This document shows positions 1 to 9,800 of a stretch of DNA of 64,000 bases, piece by piece. The stretch spans positions 930,001 to 994,000 of the forward strand of contig NZ_LMVL02000001.1 in the NCBI RefSeq assembly GCF_001541345.2, read 5' to 3'. The position numbers and the translations under genes are program-made. Position 1 is the stretch's first letter. Each line of letters opens with the position of its first letter. The stretch comes from Gillisella vitis. Lineage in GTDB: Bacteria > Pseudomonadota > Alphaproteobacteria > Rhizobiales > Rhizobiaceae. The notes under the pieces are model-generated. The model made no database searches. It had not been told where the DNA came from and was given only the letters and a program-made list of their open reading frames with translations.

Positions 1-535
1 CATAGATGACGCGGGACAGGAGATCGCGGCCAAGCCGGTCGGCACCCAGAATATAAAAAGGCTTGGTATGATCGAGCGGGCCGATGAAGTGCAGATTGGT
101 GGTGAACAGGCCCCACATGTCATAGCTTTCGCCACGCGCAAAAAACTCGATGGGGATGATCGCATTGTCATCCACCTGGAAAACCCGGGTGAAGGATTTT
201 GGGTCGACGACATTCTTGTAGCCTTTCACATGCGGCAAAAATTTGCCATCGTGAAACAGGCTGATCGGCTGCGGCGGCGCGAATGTATATTGCGGCTTGA
301 AGGTCGTCGGCAGGGTTGGCGACAGGAATTCTGCGAAAATCGCCAGGAAATAGATCGCTGCTGTGGCAATCAGGCCGATCATCGCCAGCTTGTGGCGGCG
401 GAACTTGAACCACATCAACGCCCATTGCGAGGAGACCACCATGCGGTCGCCGGTCGTCTGATTGTCGAGCAGGGGTTCGTTCGGGGCGCCAGTCCCCGGT
501 GCGGCGTGGGGCAGGGGAGAAGATGTCACGGTCAT
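1..535 (-). CDS. OppC/DppC-like ABC transporter permease (3' end outside window)
   Basis: N-terminal 178 codons of an inner-membrane permease of the peptide/nickel/oligosaccharide (Opp/Dpp) importer family; the gene continues past the left edge. The start ATG (533-535) overlaps the stop of the upstream permease by 4 nt (ATGA), so the two are translationally coupled. After a hydrophilic tail of about 45 residues comes a first membrane segment (MIGLIATAAIYFLAIFAEFL), then a periplasmic loop with the 'GADRLGRDLLSRVIY' motif typical of OppC-type permeases. Context (OppB-like permease and family-5 binding protein upstream, kdgD first in the operon) suggests import of a sugar-acid related oligomer, but this family also moves peptides. 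The substrate is not readable from sequence. Confidence 0.85.
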   Translation of the reverse strand, partial: MTVTSSPLPHAAPGTGAPNEPLLDNQTTGDRMVVSSQWALMWFKFRRHKLAMIGLIATAAIYFLAIFAEFLSPTLPTTFKPQYTFAPPQPISLFHDGKFLPHVKGYKNVVDPKSFTRVFQVDDNAIIPIEFFARGESYDMWGLFTTNLHFIGPLDHTKPFYILGADRLGRDLLSRVIY

Positions 536-1515
536 GTCAGACGAATCCTTGGATCGACGATGGCAAGCAGGATGTCGGACAGCAGCGTGCCGACCAGGAC
601 CAGGCCACCGGTCATCAGCAGGAAGGCGCCGGCCAGGTACATGTCCTGGGATTTCAGCGCCTGCAAAAGAAGAGGTCCGGCGGTGGGCAGGTTCATCACG
701 GTGGACACGATCAACTCGCCGGAAATCAGGGTCGGCAATACCCATCCGACGGTGGAAATGAATGGATTGATGGCAACGCGCACCGGATAGCGCAGGATGG
801 CCCGCCGTTCCGGCAGGCCCTTGGCAAGGGCTGCTTCCACATAGGGCTTGCGCAATTCGTCAAGCAGATTGGCGCGCATGACGCGGATCAGTGCCGCTGT
901 GCCGCTGGCTCCCAGAATGATCACGGGGATCCAGACATGTTTGAGAAAATCCCCGATCCGAGCCAGCGACCAGGGGGCATTGGCAAATTCCGGCGAGAAC
1001 AACCCGCCGACACTCTGTCCGAAGTGAATGGTCGCCACATACATCAGCAGAATGGCCAGCAGGAAATTCGGGATCGCCATGCCGATAAAGCCGAGCAGGG
1101 TGAAGAGGTAATCGCCCGGAGAATATTTGCGCACGGCGGAGTAGATGCCGATGGGCAGGGCCGTCAGCCAGACGAACATCAGGGTTATGAAAGCGACCAG
1201 CGCCGTCATCCCCATCCGCTGCATTACCAATTGGCTGACAGGCTGGTTCCACTCGAAGGAATAGCCGAAATCGCCATGCATCACGCCGCCGATCCAGTGG
1301 ACATATTGCAGTACGACCGGCTCGCCGATGCCATAGCGCTGGCGCAGGGTCTCCAATTGGGCAGGAGACATGGTGTCGCCGGTTTCAGCGGCCTGGGCGG
1401 CCAGCGTCGAGACGAAATCGCCAGGCGGCAACTGGATCACCACGAAGGTCAGAAGCGAAATGGCAAACATCGCGGGGATCATACCCAGCACGCGCAATGT
1501 GATGAACCGTAACAT
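532..1515 (-). CDS. OppB/DppB-like ABC transporter permease
   Basis: A 327-residue inner-membrane permease of the Opp/Dpp family, partner of the permease that follows. It starts MLRFITLRVLGMIPAMFAISLL, the usual OppB N-terminal membrane helix, followed by the large periplasmic loop and, near residue 215, the cytoplasmic EAA-type loop (YVEAALAKGLPERRAILR) that contacts the ATPase. I chose ATG 1515 because AAAGGA lies at the right distance upstream; an upstream in-frame extension to 1635 lacks support. It is preceded at 153 nt by the binding protein gene and overlaps the next permease by 4 nt. The ATPase genes of the system are not in the window and are presumably further left. Confidence 0.88.
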   Translation of the reverse strand: MLRFITLRVLGMIPAMFAISLLTFVVIQLPPGDFVSTLAAQAAETGDTMSPAQLETLRQRYGIGEPVVLQYVHWIGGVMHGDFGYSFEWNQPVSQLVMQRMGMTALVAFITLMFVWLTALPIGIYSAVRKYSPGDYLFTLLGFIGMAIPNFLLAILLMYVATIHFGQSVGGLFSPEFANAPWSLARIGDFLKHVWIPVIILGASGTAALIRVMRANLLDELRKPYVEAALAKGLPERRAILRYPVRVAINPFISTVGWVLPTLISGELIVSTVMNLPTAGPLLLQALKSQDMYLAGAFLLMTGGLVLVGTLLSDILLAIVDPRIRLT

Positions 1516-1668
1516 CGACGATCCTTTCCGGGGTCTTACGTTCCTGTCCATGGACGCGGGCAGGGGACTACAGGGTGACCAAAAGCGGGGTCTTCGGGGC
1601 GCCGGACGCGGAGCGCAAGGTTGGGCAAGCGCCACGCGGACGACGCCCCGAAGTCGGGAGGAGCTTTC

Positions 1669-3585
1669 TTAGTTCTGGATGAACCATTGCTCGGTATTGC
1701 TGGGCGCCGGGCTTGGATAGACCCAGGAGGTCGGCGCATTGTTCATCACGTTGTGCAGGTTCTTGGCCTTGACGGCGAAGCCAGCGGGCGGTGTCGAAAT
1801 CGCAATCGTGTAGAACTGGTCGGCGGCAATATCGAGAATCTGCTGGAACAGCGCCGTCTGCTTGGTCTGATCGGTGGTGGACTTGATCTGGTTATACAGA
1901 TCCCACTGTTTCTTGACCGGCTCCGGCGGCTCTTCTCCACCCTGCATCTTCAGGTAAGCCTTGCCCCAGGCAACGGCATAGTTGGATTCGATTGAGACCG
2001 GCATATAGAGGCGCGGATCAAGCAGGGCATCGACGCCATACCCTTCGCCGGTCCACAGCGCCACGTCATGGTCATTGTTGTTCTTGACCTCGTAGAACCG
2101 CGTGCGGTCCATCGATTGGAAGCGTGCATCGACACCAACAGCCTGCCAGTAGCGAATGACCAGTTCGGCCACATCGCCCCAGTTGGACAGCGCCGCAGGC
2201 GTGATGACGGTAAAGGTCAGGCGCTTGCCATCAGGACGAAGCCGGAAGCCATCGGCATCCTTCTTGTCGAGACCCATGCTGTCAAGCAGCTTGTTGGCCT
2301 TGTCAGGGTCGTAATCGAGATATTGATGCGCCAGCCGATCATTGGCGTAGAGGGTGTTTTCGTTTGGCGCCACCTGTTTGGGCTGCGTCAGGCCCAGATA
2401 AATCGCATCGATGACCGATTTGCGATCAATGGCGATGCTCATCGCCATCCGGAAATCCTTGTTGCCGAAGATCTTGCGCATCTCCGGGTCCTTATGGGTC
2501 ATGTTGAAGGCAAAGGACGTGTCCGCACCCTGACCGGTAATCCGGTCGATCAACTCGTAACCACCCTTGTCCGCGCCTTCGTTCAAGACCGGACGGTTCT
2601 GGTTCACGCCGATATGGCGTTCCTGATAGTTGATCTTGCCGGCAATCGCCGCCAGAAGCACGGTCTGTACATCCGAATTGACGCTATAGCGGGCACCATC
2701 GAGATAAGGCAGCTGATTGCCCGCGGGATCGACCTTCCAGTAATAGGGATTGCGCTCGAAGGTCACCTGAGTGGCGCCAGACACATAGGGGTCCTTGATC
2801 TTCCAGGGGCCAAGCACGGGCATGTCTGGATTGCGCCAGCGCTGTACCTGCTCGATTTCCAATCCGCATTTGTTGGTCAGATGTTCGATCCAGCTGGCAT
2901 CGCCGGCATCCTTCGCCAGCTTTTCGGCATCCGGATTGAACTTCGGCATGAACTGACCGCAATATTGCTTCGACATCAGGGTGAGCTGCGTGCCGAAAAC
3001 GCCCGCGACATTCATGAGGAACAGGCCGTTCGGACCGGAGAATTTGATGGTGACGCTGGTCGGGCTGTTGACGGTCGCCACCGGCAGCTTGCCCCCTACC
3101 AGCATCCAGGCGGGTTTGGCCGGAAACAACTTGTCATCGGGAAGCACGTCATTGACCATGAAGGCGATGTCTTCAGCGGTGAAATCCATGCCGTTCGACC
3201 ATTTCATGCCCTTGCGCAATTCGAAGGTGAAGGTCGTGGCGTCATCGCTGGCTTTGTAAGAGGTTGCGACATTCGGAATGATCTTGCCCGACCATTCCCG
3301 GTCCCAGGCCATCAACGGCTCGTAGCCGGTCAGCTTTGCCAGCGCGTTGCGGTCATTGCCGCCCACCAATCCGCCGGTCTGGTAGCCGCCATAGACGCCG
3401 ACCCGGTCCACCATGTCCTCGACGCGCGGATTTTCCGGCAGGCGTTTTTCGACCGGTGGCAATTTGCCCTCCTTAACCAGCGCATCAAGCTGCGGTGCCT
3501 GATGATAGTCCTGGGCAATCGCCATGACCGGCATGCCCACCAGTGCGGCAAGCGCCACTGTGGCAAGCAGTTTTCTGGTCTTCAT
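1669..3585 (-). CDS. Extracellular solute-binding protein, family 5
   Basis: Periplasmic binding protein (638 aa) of an Opp/Dpp-type importer. The N-terminus MKTRKLLATVALAALVGMPVMAIAQ is a clear Sec signal peptide; the start at 3585 is preceded by GGGAGGAAAAACACG. The body carries family-5 features such as 'FTFELRKGMKWSNGMDFTAEDI', 'FRMAMSIAIDRKSVIDAIYLG' and a C-terminal domain ending 'WVYPSPAP'. At over 600 residues it is longer than peptide binders of about 520 and matches the large rhizobial/agrobacterial family-5 proteins often linked to oligosaccharides or opine-like compounds. It lies between kdgD (112 nt upstream) and the two permeases, in one operon. The link to KDG-type sugar acids is inference from kdgD only. 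Confidence 0.88.
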   Translation of the reverse strand: MKTRKLLATVALAALVGMPVMAIAQDYHQAPQLDALVKEGKLPPVEKRLPENPRVEDMVDRVGVYGGYQTGGLVGGNDRNALAKLTGYEPLMAWDREWSGKIIPNVATSYKASDDATTFTFELRKGMKWSNGMDFTAEDIAFMVNDVLPDDKLFPAKPAWMLVGGKLPVATVNSPTSVTIKFSGPNGLFLMNVAGVFGTQLTLMSKQYCGQFMPKFNPDAEKLAKDAGDASWIEHLTNKCGLEIEQVQRWRNPDMPVLGPWKIKDPYVSGATQVTFERNPYYWKVDPAGNQLPYLDGARYSVNSDVQTVLLAAIAGKINYQERHIGVNQNRPVLNEGADKGGYELIDRITGQGADTSFAFNMTHKDPEMRKIFGNKDFRMAMSIAIDRKSVIDAIYLGLTQPKQVAPNENTLYANDRLAHQYLDYDPDKANKLLDSMGLDKKDADGFRLRPDGKRLTFTVITPAALSNWGDVAELVIRYWQAVGVDARFQSMDRTRFYEVKNNNDHDVALWTGEGYGVDALLDPRLYMPVSIESNYAVAWGKAYLKMQGGEEPPEPVKKQWDLYNQIKSTTDQTKQTALFQQILDIAADQFYTIAISTPPAGFAVKAKNLHNVMNNAPTSWVYPSPAPSNTEQWFIQN

Positions 3586-3697
3586 CGTGTTTTTCCTCCC
3601 GAAGAAATATCTTTTATGATGGGTCGAAGTCACTTTGCTGTATTCGCCAGCCAAACAAGACAGGCGCTCCCGGGCCTATCCTGTTGGCTGTTGTTTC

Positions 3698-4621
<924 letters not shown>

Positions 4622-4703
4622 TCAACTGCTCCGTGCCACACGATCTTCTTCGCGAAAGACTTGAACGGGCACCTATCCTCGTGCTTTATAATGACTGCAA
4701 CCG

Positions 4704-4742
4704 AGTCATATCATGATTTCAAGCGAAGTCATATTATGATTT
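4704..4742. promoter_or_regulatory. Direct repeat of a near-palindrome in the kdgD/GntR divergent promoter
   Basis: AGTCATATCATGATTT (4704-4719) and AGTCATATTATGATTT (4727-4742) are 15/16 identical and spaced 23 bp start to start. The second holds the perfect palindrome TCATA-T-TATGA. The pair lies between the divergent kdgD operon and the GntR gene, the expected place for the regulator's operators. The binding protein is inferred from position only. Confidence 0.55.
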
Positions 4743-4813
4743 AAAACACCTGTCCAGTCGAATTCCGTTCACTATTTGCCCAAAACCCGAATTGCACCTT
4801 TATGGAGATTTCC

Positions 4814-5554
4814 ATGGCCAAAGCCCCATCGCCGAGTGAAGCACAGCGCAAGCCAAGGCTGGCCGAAAGCGTCATCGAAGCCTTGCGAGCCGATATTGTT
4901 GGCGGACGACTGGCGCTCGGCACGCAATTGCCGACCGAGCCGGGGCTGATCGAGCGGTTCGGGGTGAGCCGCACGGTGATCCGCGAGGCGCTGGCTGAGC
5001 TTCGGGCGGCCGGTCTTGTCGACGCTCGCCAGGGCAAGGGCGTGTTTGTTGTCGATGACTTGCCCGGACAGGAAATGCGCCTCAGTACGGAGGAGCAACG
5101 CAGCATTCCGAAAACCCTGGAAATGCTGGAATTCAGGGTGGCAATTGAGACGGAAGCCGCAGCGCTGGCCGCCGTGCGCCGCTCTTCGGCGCAGGAATAC
5201 GAGATCCGGGCGGCCAATGAGGTGATGGCGGATCTTGTTGCTGAAAAGGCACCGACCTCCAAGGCTGATTTCGATTTTCACCTGGCCATCGCCCGGGCCA
5301 CCAATAACAGCTATTATTTGAGCGCCATGCAAAGTTTTGGCCCGCAGGCCATTCCGCGCTCCAACCTGCCCAATCTCGCCTCTTCCCGCAGCGAAACCTA
5401 TCTTTCGCAAGTGGTGGAGGAGCATGGCCGGATTGCCGACGCCATTTCCGGTCGGGACCCTCAGGGTGCGCGCGCCGCAATGCGCGAGCATATCGAGAAA
5501 TCCCAGGAGCGGCATCGGGCGCTGGCCCGAAATCTGCGCAAGGAGGGCGGTTGA
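4814..5554 (+). CDS. GntR/FadR-family transcriptional regulator (FCD domain)
   Basis: A 246-residue regulator with an N-terminal winged helix (residues about 15-75: 'GTQLPTEPGLIERFGVSRTVIREALAELRAAGLV', then 'ARQGKGVFV') and a C-terminal all-helical FCD effector domain with 'EFRVAIETEAAALAA', 'DFDFHLAIARATNN' and 'EHGRIADAI', which contain the usual metal/ligand His and Asp positions. The ATG at 4814 is preferred over the in-frame ATG at 4802 because GGAG sits 5 nt before 4814 and nothing suitable precedes 4802. It is divergent from kdgD and most likely regulates it in response to a sugar acid or its keto-deoxy product. Regulators of this subfamily commonly control hexuronate/hexarate catabolism. 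Confidence 0.85.
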   Translation: MAKAPSPSEAQRKPRLAESVIEALRADIVGGRLALGTQLPTEPGLIERFGVSRTVIREALAELRAAGLVDARQGKGVFVVDDLPGQEMRLSTEEQRSIPKTLEMLEFRVAIETEAAALAAVRRSSAQEYEIRAANEVMADLVAEKAPTSKADFDFHLAIARATNNSYYLSAMQSFGPQAIPRSNLPNLASSRSETYLSQVVEEHGRIADAISGRDPQGARAAMREHIEKSQERHRALARNLRKEGG

Positions 5555-5636
5555 GGCGCATTGATGTTTGCGCTTCCGCTTGCCTATCCTCTATGGTCTT
5601 GGCATTGCGTCGCAAAATAATCAAAAGGCAGGTTTT

Positions 5637-7016
5637 ATGACCAGAGAGATCTTCATCCGCAACGCGTCCGATTATGCGCTTGGTGGCAAGCTGGCTGATG
5701 ATCTGGCCCGACTTATCGCGCGCCGCTCGGTCAGCCAGTCGGAAGGCAAGCCGGAGGATCTGCAAGCCTATCTGGTGGAGGATATTCAGCCGCTGTTGTC
5801 GTCGCTTGGCTTTGCCACGGAGATTTTCGCCAATCCGCGAGAGAATGGCGCGCCGCTTCTGATCGCCAGCCTGATTGAGGACGACAGCCTGCCAACCGTG
5901 CTGATCTATGGGCATGGTGATGTCTGTAATGGCGAGGCGCATCGCTGGCGCGACGGGCTCGAGCCTTTCGTGCTGCATCAGGAGGGGGATAAGCTTTACG
6001 GGCGCGGCACGGCGGATAACAAGATCCAGCATCTCATCAATATCAAGGCGCTGGAACTGATTTTGAAGGAGAAGGGTACGCTCGGTTTCAACGTCAAGAT
6101 CATCATGGAAATGGCCGAGGAAACCGGCTCCTACGGTTTGCGGGAGTTTTTCCAGGCCAAGCGCGAAGCTCTTGCCGCCGATGTGCTGATCGCTTCCGAT
6201 GGGCCGCGATTGGCCGCCGATACGCCAACCATGTTCATGGGTTCACGCGGTGGCTTTGCCTTCAACCTGATCGTCAACCTGCGTGACGGCGATCATCATT
6301 CCGGCAATTTCGGTGGTTTGCTTGCCGACCCCGCGATCATTCTCGCCCATGCCATTGCCAGGATTGTCGATGCGCGCGGCCAGATCCAGATCCCGGAATG
6401 GCTGCCGACCAGCCTTACCCCTGATATTCGCGCTGCCCTCAAGGACCTGCCGCCCCGCAAGCATGACGCGGACTGGGGACAAGTGGATTTGACGCCGTCC
6501 GAGCGGGTGTTCGGCTGGAATTCCATGGCGGTTCTGGCCATCTCCTCGGGCAATATCAATGCGCCGCAAAATGCCATTTCCGGATCGGCGCGCGCCACCT
6601 GCCAGCTGCGTTTCGTGGTGGGAACGGATATGGACGGCATTCTGCCCGCGTTACGACGACATCTCGATGCCCATGGCTTTCCTATGGTGGTGGTGGAGCC
6701 AGCCCGTGGCGAGGCCTTCCGCGCCACCCGGTTTTCCCCTGATCATCCCTGGGTGCGGTTTGTCGAGCAATCGATAACCCGCACCAGCGGCAAGCCGGTG
6801 CATGTCCTGCCCAATCTGGCGGGCTCGCTGCCCAATGACGCCTTTACCGGCATCCTTGGCCTGCCAACCATCTGGATTCCCCATTCTCATGCTGAATGCG
6901 GACAGCACGGACCGAACGAGCACGCTCTTCTGTCGATTGCCGAAGAGGGCATGCGGGTGATGACCGGTCTATTTCTGGATATTGGCGAACAGGGTGCCTC
7001 GCTGAAAGCCATTTGA
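5637..7016 (+). CDS. M20 family metallopeptidase / amidohydrolase
   Basis: A 459-residue zinc hydrolase of the M20 (carboxypeptidase G2/ArgE/DapE) family, closest in layout to the dipeptidase-like subgroup. Catalytic-domain motifs are all present: 'VLIYGHGDV' (first metal His and flanking Asp), 'KLYGRGTADNKIQ' (bridging Asp), 'MEMAEETGS' (general-base Glu and metal Glu), and a C-terminal His in 'IPHSHAECGQHGPNEH'. A dimerisation lid of about 180 residues sits between them. ATG 5637 was chosen for the AGG-containing upstream sequence and because the 23 residues before it are not family-like. It follows the GntR gene on the same strand with an 82-nt gap. The substrate is unknown; a dipeptide or N-acyl amino acid is likely. 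Confidence 0.85.
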   Translation: MTREIFIRNASDYALGGKLADDLARLIARRSVSQSEGKPEDLQAYLVEDIQPLLSSLGFATEIFANPRENGAPLLIASLIEDDSLPTVLIYGHGDVCNGEAHRWRDGLEPFVLHQEGDKLYGRGTADNKIQHLINIKALELILKEKGTLGFNVKIIMEMAEETGSYGLREFFQAKREALAADVLIASDGPRLAADTPTMFMGSRGGFAFNLIVNLRDGDHHSGNFGGLLADPAIILAHAIARIVDARGQIQIPEWLPTSLTPDIRAALKDLPPRKHDADWGQVDLTPSERVFGWNSMAVLAISSGNINAPQNAISGSARATCQLRFVVGTDMDGILPALRRHLDAHGFPMVVVEPARGEAFRATRFSPDHPWVRFVEQSITRTSGKPVHVLPNLAGSLPNDAFTGILGLPTIWIPHSHAECGQHGPNEHALLSIAEEGMRVMTGLFLDIGEQGASLKAI

Positions 7017-7095
7017 GACTTTGGCACCTGTTGATTGCATCAGGAATTCTGATATTCATTAGTGGAACGCCTTGTTTTCGGATGAATATCAGCCA

Positions 7096-8022
7096 ATGAG
7101 CAGAAATTTTCTTGTGATTGACCCGGAAGACGGCATGGCGGTTCTGAAAGGGCTGGCCTCGCCACTGCGGATTGGAATGCTCAAGCTGTTGCATGAAAAA
7201 GGCGCGATGAATGTCAATGACATCGCTGCCGAACTGTCACTGCCACAATCCACCGTCTCTACTAATCTTCAGGTTCTTGAAGATGCGGGGCTGATCCGTG
7301 CCGAGAGCCAGAAGGCCCGCAAGGGCAGTCAGAAGATCTGTTATCCGACCGCCGAAGAGGTCCTGGTTGTCTTCAAGAGCGAGCGGCGCAAGATCGATGC
7401 CCATGCCATCGAAGTCGCGATGCCAATCGGGCTTTATACCAGCTATGAGGTGACGGCACCCTGTGGTCTCTGTTCGCCCGAAGGCATCATTGGCTTGCTG
7501 GATGTCCCCAATACTTTCCTTGATCCGGAACGGATGAAGGCCGGGCTGATCTGGTTCACCAGAGGCTATGTGGAGTATCAATTCCCAAACAATGCCAAGC
7601 TATCCGGCAGCGCGATCCGCGAAATTGAGATTGCCATGGAGCTGAGTTCGGAAGTCCCCGGCACCAGTGCCGACTGGCCATCCGACATCACTTTGTCTAT
7701 CAATGGCACGGATGTCGGAACATGGACCTCTCCCGGCGATTTTGGTGACAAGCGCGGTGTCTATACGCCCGGTTGGTGGAAGTTGAAGGGCTCCCAATAC
7801 GGCAAGCTGAAGAATTGGCGCATTTCTTCAGAGGGCACGTTCGTTGATGGCGTCAAGATTTCGACAGTCGATCTCAATGCCATCGATCTGCTGGCCCATC
7901 ACTCCATCCGTGTGCGGATCGGCGTGCGCGATGATGCGCGCCATCCCGGTGGGATCAACATTTTCGGACGCGGATTTGGCAATTACGACCAGGATATCGT
8001 ACTGCGTATTCGGACAGAGTGA
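7096..8022 (+). CDS. ArsR-type winged-helix regulator with a C-terminal sensor-like domain
   Basis: A 308-residue protein. Residues about 10-95 form an ArsR-type winged helix ('LASPLRIGMLKLLHEKGAMNVNDIAAELSLPQSTVSTNLQVLEDAGLI'), without the paired metal-binding cysteines of metal sensors. The remaining 200 residues are rich in beta-strand patterns ('EIEIAMELSSEVPG', 'DITLSINGTDVGTWTSPGDFG'), suggesting a beta-sandwich, possibly a carbohydrate-sensing module. It is much longer than ordinary ArsR proteins (about 100-120 aa). It sits just upstream of the arabinofuranosidase operon on the same strand and is the obvious candidate regulator. The start is ATG 7096; an upstream TTG at 7072 is less likely. 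The sugar-sensing role is inference. Confidence 0.75.
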   Translation: MSRNFLVIDPEDGMAVLKGLASPLRIGMLKLLHEKGAMNVNDIAAELSLPQSTVSTNLQVLEDAGLIRAESQKARKGSQKICYPTAEEVLVVFKSERRKIDAHAIEVAMPIGLYTSYEVTAPCGLCSPEGIIGLLDVPNTFLDPERMKAGLIWFTRGYVEYQFPNNAKLSGSAIREIEIAMELSSEVPGTSADWPSDITLSINGTDVGTWTSPGDFGDKRGVYTPGWWKLKGSQYGKLKNWRISSEGTFVDGVKISTVDLNAIDLLAHHSIRVRIGVRDDARHPGGINIFGRGFGNYDQDIVLRIRTE

Positions 8023-8176
8023 ATATCAGCTTTGGTGATTGATAGGTTTTGGGCGTGAATACCAACCGTCATGCCTTTGTCACATTGTTGTCATTGAGGT
8101 TTTGCTGTGTTGCAGCATTGTTTTCCACGTCATTTGGGTCGTTTTTCAGCTTGACGCCTTTCTGAAATCGCTATTT

Positions 8177-8216
8177 TATATCCGACAAGATGGTTTAAAT
8201 CATTATATTGGATATA
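8177..8216. promoter_or_regulatory. Candidate operator/promoter of the arabinofuranosidase operon
   Basis: TATATCC (8177-8183) and GGATATA (8210-8216) form an inverted repeat around an imperfect palindrome ATGGTTTAAATCAT (8190-8203). The structure ends 13 nt before the abfA start and overlaps the expected promoter. The ArsR-type regulator upstream is the likely ligand, by position only. Confidence 0.4.
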
Positions 8217-8229
8217 TAGGGAGGATGAC

Positions 8230-9753
8230 ATGAAGGCGACCGTTCTGGCGCATGCCGATTATAGCATTGCGGAGATTGATCCACGGCTCTACGGCTCCTT
8301 CATAGAGCATCTGGGCCGGGCGGTTTACACCGGTATTTATGAGCCCGATCACCCAAGCGCCGATGAAAACGGTATGCGCCGCGATGTCATCGATCTGGTG
8401 CGGGAGTTGAATGTACCGATCGTGCGCTATCCCGGCGGCAATTTCGTTTCGGCCTATAATTGGGAAGACGGCATTGGCCCAAGAGATCAGCGGCCGGTTC
8501 GCCTCGATCTTGCCTGGCATACGTCGGAGAGCAACGAGGTCGGTCTGCACGAGTTTGCCGATTGGTGCACCTCCGTGGGTACGGAGATGATGCTGGCCGT
8601 CAATCTCGGATCGCGCGGGCTGGATGAGGCGCGCAATTTCCTGGAATATGCCAATCATTCCGGCGGCAGCTATTGGAGCGATCTGCGCATCAGCAATGGC
8701 AGGCCGCAGCCTTTCGATGTCAAGCTCTGGTGCCTGGGCAATGAAATGGACGGCCCTTGGCAGATCGGCCACAAATCTGCGGATGAATATGGCCGGCTTG
8801 CCCATGAAACCGCCAAGGCCATGCGGACCTTTGATAAATCACTGGAACTGGTGGTCTGTGGATCGTCCAACGCGAAAATGCCGAGCTATCCGCAGTGGGA
8901 AGCAACCGTTCTCGACCATACCTATAACGAGGTCGATTACATTTCCCTGCATATGTATTTCGACAATAAGGCGGGCGATACACCCAATTATCTCGCCCAG
9001 AACAAGAAGCTCGATGATTATATCGTCTCGGTATCGGGCGTGATTGATTTCATCAAGGCCAAGAAACGCTCTTCCAAGAACGTCTATATTTCCTTCGATG
9101 AGTGGAATGTCTGGTACCATTCCAATGAGCAGGACAAGGCAATTCTCCAGGGCAATGACGGCTGGCCTTTCGCGCCGCCGTTGTTGGAAGACATCTATAA
9201 TTTCGAGGATGTGTTGCAGGTCGGACTGATCATCAACACCTTTATCCGCCGCTCCAATGTGGTGCGCATCGCCTGCCTGGCGCAATTGGTCAATGTGATC
9301 GCGCCAATCATGACCGCGCCGGGCGGTCCGGCCTGGCGACAGACGATTTTCTATCCGTTCCTGTTCGCCTCGGTGCATGGCCGCGGCACGGCGCTGGATC
9401 TCAGGGTAAAAAGCCCGACCTATACTGCATCGGCGGTCGGTGAGGTTGATAGCCTCGACATTGCCGCCGTGCATGACACGGCGGATGGCTCGATTGCTTT
9501 CTTCATCGTCAATCGTTCAGAAGCCGCCATCGAGACCACATTTGATTTGCAGGGATTTGGCACGGCGCCGTCTGTCGCCGATTATCAGGTGATGACCCAT
9601 GCCGACTTGAAGGCGGTCAATACGCAGGAGCGGATGACGGAGGTGGCGCCACGTCCCGGCGAGGGGCTGGTTATCGACGGCACAAGCCTGTCGGCGTCGT
9701 TTCCGCCGCTGTCCTACCAGATGATCCGGGTGAAGGTTCAGGATGTCTCTTAG
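8230..9753 (+). CDS. abfA: Alpha-L-arabinofuranosidase, GH51
   Basis: A 507-residue retaining glycosidase that removes terminal alpha-L-arabinofuranosyl residues from arabinan or arabinoxylan oligosaccharides. GH51 signatures are complete: N-terminal 'IDPRLYGSFIEHLGRAVYTGIYEP', 'VRYPGGNFVSAYNWEDGIGP', acid/base Glu172 in 'WCLGNEMDGPWQIGH' and nucleophile Glu291 in 'YISFDEWNVWYH'. There is no signal peptide, so it acts in the cytoplasm on imported oligosaccharides. GGGAGGA precedes the ATG. It is followed 47 nt later by the importer genes, so hydrolase and uptake are co-transcribed. Confidence 0.95.
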   Translation: MKATVLAHADYSIAEIDPRLYGSFIEHLGRAVYTGIYEPDHPSADENGMRRDVIDLVRELNVPIVRYPGGNFVSAYNWEDGIGPRDQRPVRLDLAWHTSESNEVGLHEFADWCTSVGTEMMLAVNLGSRGLDEARNFLEYANHSGGSYWSDLRISNGRPQPFDVKLWCLGNEMDGPWQIGHKSADEYGRLAHETAKAMRTFDKSLELVVCGSSNAKMPSYPQWEATVLDHTYNEVDYISLHMYFDNKAGDTPNYLAQNKKLDDYIVSVSGVIDFIKAKKRSSKNVYISFDEWNVWYHSNEQDKAILQGNDGWPFAPPLLEDIYNFEDVLQVGLIINTFIRRSNVVRIACLAQLVNVIAPIMTAPGGPAWRQTIFYPFLFASVHGRGTALDLRVKSPTYTASAVGEVDSLDIAAVHDTADGSIAFFIVNRSEAAIETTFDLQGFGTAPSVADYQVMTHADLKAVNTQERMTEVAPRPGEGLVIDGTSLSASFPPLSYQMIRVKVQDVS

Positions 9754-9800
9754 GGACATGGCTAATTCCTGAACTTGCGACGCCTTGGAGGAGGATAGCG

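Noticed and set aside
7016..7096. M20 peptidase as part of the arabinofuranosidase operon
   Set aside because: It precedes the ArsR-type regulator on the same strand but has no functional tie, and the abfA promoter elements lie downstream of the regulator.
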